From positions 1 to 64,000 of the forward strand of contig CAZJVJ010000007.1 of assembly GCA_964549635.1 (NCBI GenBank): a DNA stretch of 64,000 bases, read 5' to 3'. The notes beneath the pieces are model-generated. The model made no database searches and had not been told where the DNA came from. It was given only the letters and a program-made list of their open reading frames with translations. The position numbers were made by a program, and so were the translations under genes. This stretch comes from VGNY01 sp964549635 (GTDB taxonomy: Bacteria; Chloroflexota; Dehalococcoidia; GIF9; UBA5629). Positions within the stretch are counted from its first letter, which is position 1; each line of letters starts with the position of its first letter. Shown in pieces: positions 54,088 to 62,956 of the stretch.

Positions 54088-54116
54088 ATTATAGCATCGG
54101 GTAAGCAGGGCTTCAA
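54088..54116 (-). promoter_or_regulatory. Promoter of the exported protein-pcrA-mutL unit
   Basis: Minus strand TTGAAG (54111-54116), 17-base spacer, TATAAT (54088-54093), 86 bp before the ATG at 54002. The -35 box is inside an 8-bp inverted repeat (54108-54146). Confidence 0.65.
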
Positions 54117-54146
54117 AAGTCAGTGATTTATCGTTGCCTGAAGCCC
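54108..54146. repeat. Inverted repeat over the -35 box
   Basis: GGGCTTCA (54108-54115) and TGAAGCCC (54139-54146), perfect 8-bp arms with a 23-base spacer. One arm covers the -35 element of the minus-strand promoter; a regulator binding both arms could affect it. Confidence 0.4.
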
Positions 54147-54212
54147 GATAGATGGCATACAGTATGGTGGTTCTTGGTTCACTCTGACTCATGTAATACC
54201 CTTGAAGCCACT

Positions 54213-54242
54213 TTGCCTACTTCGGTTAGTTTTCCATATAAT
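54213..54242 (+). promoter_or_regulatory. Promoter of the kinase-dCMP deaminase pair
   Basis: TTGCCT (54213-54218), 18-base spacer, TATAAT (54237-54242), 31 bp before the ATG at 54274. Confidence 0.55.
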
Positions 54243-54273
54243 GTGGGGAAATCTGGCCCGAAGAGTGAAAATA

Positions 54274-54816
54274 ATGAAGGTAGTATCAATCGTAGGCATG
54301 GCTGGTTCAGGTAAGTCAGAGGTGGCTAAAGTGTTTGAGAGTAATGGTTTCAAAAAGATAAGGTTCGGCGATATCACTGATGAGGAAATCAGGAAGAGAG
54401 GGCTGGAGCTTAATGAAGAAAATGAACGCTACATCAGACAGCAACTGAGAAAAGAGCACGGTATGGCAGCCTACGCTAAGCTGAACCTGCCAAATATAGA
54501 TGCCCTGCTGAAATCGTCGGATGTGGTTATCGATGGGCTTTACTCGTGGGAGGAGTATACGTTGCTTAAAAACCGCTACGGGGATCGCTTTTATGTGGTG
54601 GCGGTCTGGGCATCGCCCAGAACGAGGTATCAGAGGCTTATGAATAGGCCTGTTCGGCCTCTGACAATGCAAGAGGCTGCCAGTAGGGATATTGCCGAGC
54701 TGGAGAACACAAACAAAGGTGGGCCTATTGCTATGGCTGACTTCACCATCATAAACGAGTCCTCTCTGGAGGATTTGAGGCTAGAAGCTGCAAAGGTGCT
54801 CTTTGTGTTGAAATGA
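54274..54816 (+). CDS. P-loop nucleotide kinase-like protein (dephospho-CoA kinase-like)
   Basis: About 180 residues from ATG 54274, since MKVVSIVGMAGSGKSEVAK puts the P-loop (GMAGSGKS) at the N-terminus; earlier in-frame codons look non-coding. It has the FGDITDEEIRKRGLELN segment, VVIDGLYSWEEY near the Walker B position and RYQRLMNRPVRP as a lid arginine pair. These resemble dephospho-CoA kinase and archaeal AAA nucleotide-kinase-like proteins; substrate unknown. The start of the dCMP deaminase gene overlaps its stop by 4 bp, so a link with pyrimidine nucleotide metabolism is plausible. Confidence 0.75.
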   Translation: MKVVSIVGMAGSGKSEVAKVFESNGFKKIRFGDITDEEIRKRGLELNEENERYIRQQLRKEHGMAAYAKLNLPNIDALLKSSDVVIDGLYSWEEYTLLKNRYGDRFYVVAVWASPRTRYQRLMNRPVRPLTMQEAASRDIAELENTNKGGPIAMADFTIINESSLEDLRLEAAKVLFVLK

Positions 54817-55295
54817 AGGGTATAACCAGGCCGGATATCGATGAATATTTCCTGAAGATAGCCTCTGTGGTTGCAGAGCGTTCGACCTGCCGGCGGCATC
54901 ATGTCGGTGCTGTGGCGGTGAAGGACAAGCATATACTGGCCACTGGCTACAACGGTGCTGCTGCAGGGCTTAAGGACTGCCTTGAGCTTGGCTGTCTCAG
55001 GGACGAGTTGAACATACCCTCAGGGACGAGGCACGAAATATGCCGGGGCATTCATGCAGAGCAGAATGTAATTATACAGGCATCTCTTCATGGGGTTAGC
55101 CTAGAGGGTGCCACGGTCTATGTCACCCATACGCCGTGCATACTCTGTGCCAAAATGCTGGTAAATGCCAAAATAAAGCGATTTGTTACCTTCGGCAAAT
55201 ATGCTGATGATGCCTTCATTAAGCTGTTCAAGGAGGCCGGGATAGAATTTCAGGTTCGGGAGCGGCCAACCTCTGCGATAAATTACCTGGATTGA
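54813..55295 (+). CDS. dCMP deaminase / cytidine deaminase-like zinc protein (ComEB type)
   Basis: 160-residue zinc enzyme converting dCMP to dUMP. The zinc-site motif is HAEQN with the catalytic Glu (about residues 81-85) and TPCILC with two cysteines (about 106-111). DxxxLKIASVVAERSTCRRHHVGAV and ATGYNGAAAGLKDC are typical of the deoxycytidylate deaminase family; the latter Cys-rich part may form a second zinc site. Length is normal. Start overlaps the kinase-like gene by ATGA. Confidence 0.93.
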   Translation: MKGITRPDIDEYFLKIASVVAERSTCRRHHVGAVAVKDKHILATGYNGAAAGLKDCLELGCLRDELNIPSGTRHEICRGIHAEQNVIIQASLHGVSLEGATVYVTHTPCILCAKMLVNAKIKRFVTFGKYADDAFIKLFKEAGIEFQVRERPTSAINYLD

Positions 55296-56377
55296 AGCTG
55301 CTTGTGCTGAAAAGGGTGACAGCGTCGCGAAGAAGTTTTTAATATCCGGCGGGTGGAAACCGTTCTTTGCTTTTTTCTCGCTTTCGCAGAACGCCTCCCG
55401 CTCTACAGCGAGTTGCAAAACGATTCCACCGATAGGCGAACATAGGATGGAAGAACACGGTAGGTTAGAGGTTCTTGAAGCCTGTCGGCATCAACACTGA
55501 AAAGTGGCTTGAAGAATAACCTATAACGGTGAGGAAGATGGATTTGTCACACGGGATTTGGCATCATCCGGGAGGCAAACCACTCATTTCATTGTCAATT
55601 CAAAACCAAGTTAGAATTTTTAAGGCAGTTACGGATGCAGATAACCAGAGGCGTGCGGGCGAATAGAACTCGTCCACCAGAGAGGTCTTCTTTAGCATTA
55701 CCACCTCTAACGCACCTCAAGGCATTGAGATAGATTGAGACATTTAACAGCGTTATCAACGAGCTACAGCGTAAGTATCCCCATCCAATCGACAGAGCGA
55801 TATTTCTGCTTTAGGAGAGTACTTCCAATAGTCTGCCATTCAGGTAGCCCAGAGCACCCATGCATTTTGTAGCTATACTGCCGCTCAGCAGGTCACTACA
55901 TCATTTGCTCTTGTTGGTCCTAGAATATTTATGTGCAGTCCTGTGTCGTGAAGATGCAGGAGCAACATCGCTCAGGTAAGCTTTTTCGACAGTCATCATC
56001 ATTTTACTCCAGTGATGATAAGAGGGCCTGCATACGCAGGCCCTACTGTCGCTGACAGATGTGTTCGTGGTTCAGAAGTCCCCCATCCAGGGATACCTGA
56101 TTTTTTCTTGTGTCCTACCGTTGGTATGCCTCGTGTGCGGTAACTGGTAATGGCCTCAGCTATGTAGTTCCGTGCCAGCGTAACTGATTTTAAACCTTAT
56201 AAATGCTGAAGTATATGATGGCTTATACTGTTGTCAGCCCGGAGTACAGGCATCAGAGGGTTCGAGGTATCGGTTAATGAAGAGTATGGTCTTGGCTATT
56301 TCCGCTATTTCCTTAAGTGGTATTCCGGTTGCTTGGGATGCTTCTTCGGCGTGGCGAGGGGCTTTTTGTCCAGAAAT
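55296..56377. other. About 1.1 kb without a supported gene
   Basis: Both strands are broken by frequent stops. Fragments that look protein-like occur, for example a plus-strand ATG frame of 42 codons from 55539 (MDLSHGIWHHPGGKPLISL) and an about 15-codon piece near 55760 (INELQRKYPHPIDRAIFLL), but I recognise no family and they change frame. A perfect hairpin is at 56024-56043. Best read as a decayed or intergenic segment next to the pseudogene zone that follows. Confidence 0.5.
56024..56043. terminator. GC-rich palindromic hairpin
   Basis: GGGCCTGC (56024-56031), loop ATAC, GCAGGCCC (56036-56043): perfect 8-bp stem. A weaker TCATCA/TGATGA stem (55993-56018) precedes it. No T-run follows, so it could equally be a member of a small palindromic repeat family; no other copy is in the window. 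Confidence 0.4.
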
Positions 56378-57661
56378 TTAAACTGGCCCCTGTTTTTGAT
56401 ATGGAATGCTTTCAAATTCCTTGTCTTTCTTTAGTATGTAATCTCTGACGATTTTGAGGGCTACCTCGACAATTTCCGGCTCGATGTATTTTGTGAGGTC
56501 ATTAGGGGTATGGTACACAATGCCTTCACCAAACCTGCTGATGTCAAAGCTGAGCCCGGCCATATTGGTAGCCTCGACACCTATTTTGCCAAAGGCGGCT
56601 GCATCTGTGCTTCCAGCACCGAAGGGTAAAGCGGTGATTTTAGCTGGGTAGCCCAAAGAATTTGCGATATCTACACAATCCTGCGCCATTCGAAGTGATA
56701 GCTTTACGGTGCCATTAAGGTCGCTGATTAGAAAGTTAAGGTCTTTGACTTTGTAGAGCGTATCGATATTTAAGACGTAAGTCTTGGTGCGGAGTAGTTC
56801 TTCGCGGTGTTTTTTACAGAATGCCTGTGCACCACGTATGCCTGCCTCCTCGGCATCGAAGGAGGCTACTATCAACCGGGTACATCGCAGCGGGTTTTTA
56901 CCCGCCTTTTTGGCATCGTGGAACAGCTTTGCTGTCTCATTGGCAATTGCTACAGCAATCATGTTATCGCCAGCGCCTGGTGATACCTGTCCTGTGGTGA
57001 AGAATGCCAGCGGAAGCAGGAAGACCCCGCCGACAAACAATACCACGGGTACCCAGGGATTTACCCAATCAGGGATGGGGATATCAGACAGGGTCAGGAT
57101 GGTCTCCACCAGGGCGGTCAGGAATCCAAGCAACAAAAATAATATCCCTGTATTAATAAGCTTGGCATAATATCGGGGACAGCGGGCGATGAGCTGAAAG
57201 ACATATGCAGCATCATGATGGGAACCGACTATTACCTGTTGCTTCACTTCACCGGTGGGTTCGATGGAACCGAAGACATTGTATCCGGTGGCTTTGGGAA
57301 ATAGCGGGTCAAGCAGATGCCAGTAGCGTGCGAACTGTGCGTAAAACACGAAAACTCCCAGTGCATAACCGACAAATGCTGGCACAGGGAGCCTCAGGAG
57401 CAACATAATGGTGCAGATAAAATAAAGCACCACCAGCCCGGGGATATACTTCAGGAAACTCTTGGGATGGATGGTGAAGGCTTCTATCTTTACAGAACCG
57501 GGGTCACAATTCTTGGTGAATTCCTCTTTTATCCGGTGCGCCGCGTCTCGGCAGGCCTCTGTGCCTGCCAGGCGGTCAGGATAATTTCCTACGATTTCAT
57601 CAGTGAAACCGTAGACTCTTTCTACATGTTTTCGGGTTATCTCTAATCCAGAACTAATCAT
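56378..57661 (-). CDS. M28 family metallopeptidase with membrane segments
   Basis: 427 residues of the aminopeptidase/M28 family. Zinc ligands: GSHHDA with His148 or 149 and Asp150, SPGAGDN with Asp232, ASFDAEEAG with Glu271-272, and later ALPFGAGSTDAAAFG and YHTPND supply Asp and His. Two pairs of hydrophobic helices (about 72-115 and 168-225) interrupt the catalytic domain, so the enzyme is membrane-bound with the active site on one side. Substrate unknown, presumably peptides or amino-terminal residues. Alone on the minus strand between the gene-poor region and the pseudogene. Confidence 0.85.
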   Translation of the reverse strand: MISSGLEITRKHVERVYGFTDEIVGNYPDRLAGTEACRDAAHRIKEEFTKNCDPGSVKIEAFTIHPKSFLKYIPGLVVLYFICTIMLLLRLPVPAFVGYALGVFVFYAQFARYWHLLDPLFPKATGYNVFGSIEPTGEVKQQVIVGSHHDAAYVFQLIARCPRYYAKLINTGILFLLLGFLTALVETILTLSDIPIPDWVNPWVPVVLFVGGVFLLPLAFFTTGQVSPGAGDNMIAVAIANETAKLFHDAKKAGKNPLRCTRLIVASFDAEEAGIRGAQAFCKKHREELLRTKTYVLNIDTLYKVKDLNFLISDLNGTVKLSLRMAQDCVDIANSLGYPAKITALPFGAGSTDAAAFGKIGVEATNMAGLSFDISRFGEGIVYHTPNDLTKYIEPEIVEVALKIVRDYILKKDKEFESIPYQKQGPV

Positions 57662-57789
57662 GTAAAAGTCTTCCGCAATGTTAAAGTTCTCGCTGACCAG
57701 TTGTCAATGCCCGCAAATCGCTTTATCTCTTAGTAACTCAAGGCCCAGGCGTTGCAATTACGTAAACTGATGGCAAGGAGGCGTGTGAA

Positions 57790-58924
57790 ATGGCTGACTA
57801 CCCGTGGCATAAGAGCTATGACTCCGGTGTCCCGCATACGCTTGAACCATATCCGCAGAATAATGCCATAGACTTATTAGGTAATGTGGTGAAATTGCAC
57901 CCGACTAGGCCATGCTTATTTATCAACCTGGCGACCGTCCAGGGAAACTGTGAGTGATTTGAGCGATAAGATGGCGGCGGCACTCGTTGCCAACGGTGTC
58001 AAAAAGGTCACCGTGTGGTTGTTCTGACATCAACATCCCTCAGATTTTCATTACGTACTACGCTATCTGGAAGGCTGGTGGCATAATAGTGCCATTGGAT
58101 CCTCTTTATACTCCGCCTGAACTGGAAAATGCCCTCAATGAAGAGGGTGCTGAATAGCTTTCGTATTGAATTTCTGGTATCCAGTGTTGCACGGACTTAA
58201 ACCTAATACCGGACTGCGCTTGCTCATCGTAACCAAGCGTGATGAATATACACTGAGGAAAGACCCGAATACCCCGCATGCGATGGAGTTTAAAGATAGT
58301 GACCTGTGGTTTAGTGACCTGTTGAAGAAGCATGCCAGACCAGCCCGCACCAAGGTGAAAGTGAGACCTTAAGACTTAGCTTCTATCATCATGTTAGGTG
58401 GTGGAACCACAGGTGTGCCCAAGGAGATAAAACCGGGCGAAGTCGGTGAGGTCTTAATAAAAGCATTTTAGATAATGGTTGGTTACTATAATTGTCCGCA
58501 GTAGACTCCTGAGGGCATCCGTGATGGCTGGCTCTATACTGGTGACATCGGTTACCTGGATTAGGATGGTTATCTTTTTTCGACGGCTCGCAAAAAGGAT
58601 GTGATAAAGCCTGACGGCTTCGAGGTGTGGCCGAGGGAAGTTTAGGAGGTGCTGGCAACCCATCCGGGGGTAACCGAAATGTGCCTGGCCGGCACATTTG
58701 ACCCGCGGCAGGCGGAGGCAGCAAAGGTCTGGATTGTCTTTAAGGAAGGTTGCACAGGCTACGTCAGAAGAGTCGCAAAATTATTGCCGGGAGAAGCTAG
58801 AAGCTTATAAAGTGCCCCGATTTTTGGGTTCTGCACCGAGCTTTCCAAGAGGATGGTGGGAAAAGTATTGCGCCGTGCGCTACAAGTAGAAGAGAAAGCC
58901 AAGCAAGCGAGAGAAGCCAGATAG
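57790..58924 (+). pseudogene. Decayed AMP-forming acyl-CoA ligase (FadD type)
   Basis: Starts with a good GGAGG site and ATG (57790): MADYPWHKSYDSGVPHTLEPY. The homology then jumps between frames with stops: DKMAAALVANGVKKV, NIPQIFITYYAIWKAGG with IIVPLDPLYTPPELENALNE, and LHGLKPNTGLRLLIV. LGGGTTGVPKE (the adenylation loop) is followed at once by KPGEVGEVLIKA, so about 200 codons are missing. GWLYTGDIGYLD, a stop, then ARKKDVIKPDGFEVWPREV, THPGVTEMCLAG, and finally MVGKVLRRALQVEEKAKQ complete the end. Frameshifts, in-frame stops and a large deletion make a functional enzyme impossible. Confidence 0.92.
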
Positions 58925-59031
58925 CCAAGAGAGGCCTATAGGTTTAATTAAATTATGATTGGTAGCCGCCTTTGTGTCATCAAGAGCCTGCTCTAAGTGA
59001 CCAAAATTGGGCCAAATTGGTTTTATAAAGC

Positions 59032-59060
59032 TTGTGCTATAACTATGATTTTGATATATT
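59032..59060 (+). promoter_or_regulatory. Promoter for the biotin carboxylase gene
   Basis: TTGTGC (59032-59037), 17-base spacer, TATATT (59055-59060), 52 bp upstream of the ATG at 59113. Confidence 0.5.
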
Positions 59061-59112
59061 GTAACAGCCGTGTTTCCGGGCCAGCAAAGTAAGTTAAGTG
59101 GTATTTAAGTTT

Positions 59113-60525
59113 ATGTTCCGCAAAATTATGATTGCCAATCGGGGCGAAATAGCCGTACGGGTAATACGGACCTGTAAAGAAATGGGGATACATACAGTAG
59201 CGGTATATTCTGATGTTGATCGGAATGCCCTGCATGTTCAGCTTGCAGACGAGGCCTATCACATAGGACCGCCGGAAGCATTGCACAGCTATCTAAACGT
59301 AGACAGGATACTTGAAGCTGCCATCCGAAGTAAAGTTGATGCTATCCATCCTGGTTACGGGTTTTTGGCTGAAAATCCCCATTTCGCTGAAATGTGTGAA
59401 AGGCATGGGATTGTCTTTATCGGGCCACCAAGCCAGTGCATGTATAAGGTCAAACCAAAAGATAGAGCACGGCAGTTGATGAAGATGCTCAATATACCTG
59501 TTGTACCGGGAACTGATGAGGCTATGACTGTATCGAGCGGGGGGCAACTGGCTCGCGTTGAGGAAGTCGCGGAAAGTGTTGGCTATCCTGTCATCGTCAA
59601 GCCGGCTGGTGGTGGGGGTGGCATTGGTATGGCGGTAGCTAAAGATAAACAGGAGTTGAGGAATGTGGTTCGCTATGTGGAAGACATGGGTAAGAAAGCA
59701 TTCGGGGTTCCCTCATTTTATATAGAGAAGTTTCTTACCGGGGTAAAGCACGTAGAGATCCAGGTGCTGGCAGACAGGTATGGAAATGTCATTCATCTAG
59801 GAGAGAGGGACTGTTCTGTTCAGCGCAGGTATCAAAAGTTGATAGAAGAGGCTCCCTGCCAAATTCTGTCACCGCATTTGAGGATGAAAATGTGTGTGGC
59901 TGCGCTCGATGTAGCTGTTGCTTTACAATATGTCAATGCGTTGACCGTGGAGTTCCTTTATATCCCGGCTACTCAGGAATTCTATTTCAATGAGGTCAAC
60001 TCTAGGTTGCAGGTGGAGCATTGTGTGACTGAGCTTGCCGCAAATGTTGATATTGTCAAGGAACAAATCAGGATTGCTGCCGGGGAGCAGTTGAGTTATA
60101 GTCAGGACGAGGTGGGACTTAATGCTCACGCTATACAGTGCCGGATTGTCGCCGAGGATCCCTCCCGTGACTTCTTCCCCTCGCCCGGAGTTATTGCTAG
60201 GCTTCGCTTTCCCCATGGTTTGGGGGTCAGAGTCGATGAGGGAATCTATGAAGGGTACGAAGTTCCCTTTTACTATGATTCCTTGCTTTTCAAACTATTG
60301 GTGCGTGGGAAGACTAGGGATGAAGCCATATCGCGTATGAAGAGAGCTCTCGCTGAAACGAAGATCGAAGGGATTCAGACAAATGTTCCATTTTTCCAAG
60401 TGGTGCTGGAGGACGAAGTATTCAAATCGGGACAGTATACTGTTGATTTTGTTAACACTCGGAATATAGTTCAGAAGGTTTGCGAAAGAACAAAACTTTT
60501 TGCCAAATTAGAGGACAAGGCCTGA
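59113..60525 (+). CDS. accC: Biotin carboxylase (acetyl-CoA or pyruvate carboxylase subunit)
   Basis: 470-residue ATP-grasp enzyme that carboxylates biotin on a carrier protein. From ATG 59113: FRKIMIANRGEIAVRVIRTC, HPGYGFLAENPHFAEMCE, the Gly-rich loop VKPAGGGGGIGMAVA (about 170-184), GERDCSVQRRYQKLIEEAP and the catalytic block YFNEVNSRLQVEHCVTE (about 290-306). In that block the Pro common after QVEH is Cys. A biotin carrier and carboxyltransferase are not encoded beside it, so the target substrate (acetyl-CoA, pyruvate or other) is undecided. A GTG at 59098 is possible but less likely. Convergent with the FAH-family gene. Confidence 0.93.
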   Translation: MFRKIMIANRGEIAVRVIRTCKEMGIHTVAVYSDVDRNALHVQLADEAYHIGPPEALHSYLNVDRILEAAIRSKVDAIHPGYGFLAENPHFAEMCERHGIVFIGPPSQCMYKVKPKDRARQLMKMLNIPVVPGTDEAMTVSSGGQLARVEEVAESVGYPVIVKPAGGGGGIGMAVAKDKQELRNVVRYVEDMGKKAFGVPSFYIEKFLTGVKHVEIQVLADRYGNVIHLGERDCSVQRRYQKLIEEAPCQILSPHLRMKMCVAALDVAVALQYVNALTVEFLYIPATQEFYFNEVNSRLQVEHCVTELAANVDIVKEQIRIAAGEQLSYSQDEVGLNAHAIQCRIVAEDPSRDFFPSPGVIARLRFPHGLGVRVDEGIYEGYEVPFYYDSLLFKLLVRGKTRDEAISRMKRALAETKIEGIQTNVPFFQVVLEDEVFKSGQYTVDFVNTRNIVQKVCERTKLFAKLEDKA

Positions 60526-60541
60526 ATCGTTAATCGTAGTC

Positions 60542-61321
60542 CTACAGGGCAGTGACGAAGTTCCTTAATGTGCCTATATTTTCAATTTTGATTTCGACAA
60601 CATCTCCCGGATTCATGGGGCCAATGCCTGATGGCGTACCTGTAGCGATGACATCCCCTGGCAGCAGCGTCATTATGTGCGATATAAAGCTGATGAGCTT
60701 TGGTATATCGAAGATGAGGTCACCGGTGTTAGCCGACTGGCGCAGCTCGCCATTGAGGTAAGTTTCAAGTTTTAGGTTGCGAGGGTCAACCTCTGTCTCT
60801 ATCCACGGCCCTATGGGGGCAAACGTATCGTATCCTTTAGCCCTCGTCCACTGGCCATCTTCAGCCTGGTTATGTCTTTCGGTAACATCATTGACGCAGG
60901 TATAGCCAAGTATATAGTCTTTTGTCTCGTCTTCCCGCAAATTCCTGGCTTTCCGGCCAATGACTATGCCAAGTTCACCTTCATAGTCGACACGTTTCCA
61001 CCCACGCGGTAATACTATTTTGTCATCAGGTCCTATAACGGCAGTGGATGGCTTGAGGAATATAAGTGGAGTGGCAGGTATAGGTAGTTTAAGCTCTTCA
61101 ATATGACTGCGGTAGTTGAGGCCGAGGCAGACTATCTTGGAGGGCGAACAAGGTGCAAGCAACCGCACCTCATCAAGTTTGTGGGTGCTTTCATCGAAAA
61201 TAAACTGGGTGGCACTCCGTTTGAGCCTGGAAAATGGGCTGCCCTTAAGGCCACATATTATGTTCTTATCGAGCAGACCGTATCTGGCCCTACCCAAAGC
61301 GGTAAAGCGGACTATACGCAA
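60542..61321 (-). CDS. Fumarylacetoacetase (FAH) family hydrolase/isomerase
   Basis: 259 residues. The family metal site is present: Glu114 and Glu116 in DYEGELGIVIG and Asp145 in TCVNDVTERHNQ, with the substrate segment AKGYDTFAPIGPWI and GDVIATGTPSGIGPMNPGDVVEI at the end. Such proteins act as 2-hydroxyhepta-2,4-diene-1,7-dioate isomerases, oxaloacetate decarboxylases or acylpyruvases; substrate cannot be set. The start is TTG at 61321, no ATG being available nearby. It stands alone, 17 bp from the biotin carboxylase stop (convergent). Confidence 0.88.
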   Translation of the reverse strand: MRIVRFTALGRARYGLLDKNIICGLKGSPFSRLKRSATQFIFDESTHKLDEVRLLAPCSPSKIVCLGLNYRSHIEELKLPIPATPLIFLKPSTAVIGPDDKIVLPRGWKRVDYEGELGIVIGRKARNLREDETKDYILGYTCVNDVTERHNQAEDGQWTRAKGYDTFAPIGPWIETEVDPRNLKLETYLNGELRQSANTGDLIFDIPKLISFISHIMTLLPGDVIATGTPSGIGPMNPGDVVEIKIENIGTLRNFVTAL

Positions 61322-61396
61322 TTCTGGCTCACCCCATTCCTCTGCGGCAAGCGGGGCGCTTTTTTATAGATTGTTGCTGTGGTTGGTTGAAAAGGT

Positions 61397-62290
61397 CTAC
61401 AACTTGGCAGCATCGAGAATGGTCGGCACCTTTGATTCCAGGCCAATAGCCATAATATGTACGCCCTGGCACATGTCCTTCATCTCGTTAATCAGACGAG
61501 CCGCTATCTCGATACCCTTTTGTAGCTTGTTTTCTGCTGCCTCCATCTCGCTAATAAGCGCTTCGGGGACATGAATGCCGGCAACGTTTTTGTTCATAAA
61601 CCGTGCCATGGCTGCTGACCTTAGCAGCACTATACCTACCAAGACGGGTACATTGAATTTTCTGGCTTCCTTCATGAAGGCTTCGAACTTCTTTGGCTCA
61701 TAGATTGCCTGGGTCTGAAAGAACTGAGCGCCCGCCTTGACCTTTTTCTCCATCTTGATTAATTGTGGTTCTATGGGGTCAGCACCGGGGGTGACACATG
61801 CACCAAGAAAGAATTTGGGCGAGCCTTTTAGCTCCTTGCCGGCCAGGTCTTTGCCCTGTTCCAGTTGTCTTGCAGTGTAAAGTAGGGAAACTGAGTCCAG
61901 GTCAAAGACTGGTTTAGCCTCCGGGTGGTCTCCCAGTGTAACATAGTCTCCAGTGAGGCAAAGGACGTTCTCGATGCCCAAGACGTAGGCACTGAGCAAG
62001 TCAGACTGGAGGGCAATACGGTTTCGGTCACGACAAGTCATTTGGAACACTGGTTCGATGCCTTTTTGTATAAGCAAGTGACAAGCAGCCAATGACCCCA
62101 GTCTCATAACCGCGCTTTGCTGGTCGGTACAATTAACCGCATGGACTTTACCCTTTAAAAGCTCAGCATTTTCCAGAAATTCATGTATATCCACACCCTT
62201 AGCCGGGCCAACCTCTGCGGTGATTGCAAATTTGCCTGATTGGAGAACTTCCTTCAGTTTGGACATTGAAGTAATTTCCTCCTGATTCAT
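61397..62290 (-). CDS. metF: Methylenetetrahydrofolate reductase
   Basis: 297-residue TIM-barrel flavoenzyme that reduces methylene-THF to methyl-THF, the last step of the methyl branch. Landmarks: FAITAEVGPAKGVD (about 21-34), FQMTCRDRNRIALQSDLL (about 82-99), NVLCLTGDYVTLGDHP (about 108-123), LGACVTPGADP and GAQFFQTQAIY (about 188-198). The start overlaps metV by 4 bp. In acetogens MetF is inactive without MetV, so the order nuoF-metV-metF indicates one enzyme complex with NAD(P)H input through NuoF. Confidence 0.93.
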   Translation of the reverse strand: MNQEEITSMSKLKEVLQSGKFAITAEVGPAKGVDIHEFLENAELLKGKVHAVNCTDQQSAVMRLGSLAACHLLIQKGIEPVFQMTCRDRNRIALQSDLLSAYVLGIENVLCLTGDYVTLGDHPEAKPVFDLDSVSLLYTARQLEQGKDLAGKELKGSPKFFLGACVTPGADPIEPQLIKMEKKVKAGAQFFQTQAIYEPKKFEAFMKEARKFNVPVLVGIVLLRSAAMARFMNKNVAGIHVPEALISEMEAAENKLQKGIEIAARLINEMKDMCQGVHIMAIGLESKVPTILDAAKL

Positions 62291-62952
62291 GAAACTTCCG
62301 CGGTTCTTTCCTGATATATGTACTTTCTTGGTCTGGTCATCATCAGGAAGTTCTTAGGGCCGCGATGTTTGAGCATTTCGTCCAGCCTGCCAGCACTTTT
62401 CAGCTTTTGATAGATGAGTGCCCAGGCACAGTCTTTTTTCGAATCAACCTCACATTTTCCTTCCTTGCTACCTCCACATGGACCGTTGATTAAACCCTTG
62501 GGACAGCTAGTAATGGGACATATGCCTCCCGTCCAGGCAAGAACGCATTCACCGCATTGAATACAAGCTTCGGAAAAGCTGTCCGGGCTATCTTCCAGCC
62601 CTATGAAAAGTGTATCCAGTGCTGGGATGACTATTTTATCATTGTGTCTAGCTACCATTTGGACGCCAAAGGCGCAAGTCATAATCAACAGTGCTTCTGC
62701 CTTACCAATAGCTTCTGCTTCTTCAGCTAAAGCTTCCTTGGTCAGACTGTCGCAGGCTGTAGGAATGACCATCCATCCGGTGACTATCTTGCCCATTTCT
62801 TCTAGTTTCTGCTTCATCTTAAGGACCTCAGCCTTACCACCTGTATGGCACACGGTAGGGCAGGTGCCACATCCTATAATGTAGACCCTTTTCTTACCAT
62901 CCAGGCTTTGTATTATTTCGTCTATAGCCTTTTGTTTAGTAATAGTAAACAT
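62287..62952 (-). CDS. metV: MetV, zinc/iron-sulfur partner of MetF
   Basis: 221 residues from the ATG at 62952, five bases after the NuoF stop; an upstream frame inside nuoF was discarded. The N-terminal part has GCGTCPTVC with Cys28, 31 and 35, and the C-terminal part contains CIQCGECVLAWTGGICPITSCPKGLINGPCGG (its cysteines near residues 145-175), the MetV C-terminal catalytic-domain signature. It links the flavoprotein to MetF in the bifurcating or NADH-dependent methylene-THF reductase of acetogens. Ends with a 4-bp overlap on metF. Confidence 0.9.
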   Translation of the reverse strand: MFTITKQKAIDEIIQSLDGKKRVYIIGCGTCPTVCHTGGKAEVLKMKQKLEEMGKIVTGWMVIPTACDSLTKEALAEEAEAIGKAEALLIMTCAFGVQMVARHNDKIVIPALDTLFIGLEDSPDSFSEACIQCGECVLAWTGGICPITSCPKGLINGPCGGSKEGKCEVDSKKDCAWALIYQKLKSAGRLDEMLKHRGPKNFLMMTRPRKYIYQERTAEVS

Positions 62953-62956
62953 ATTG

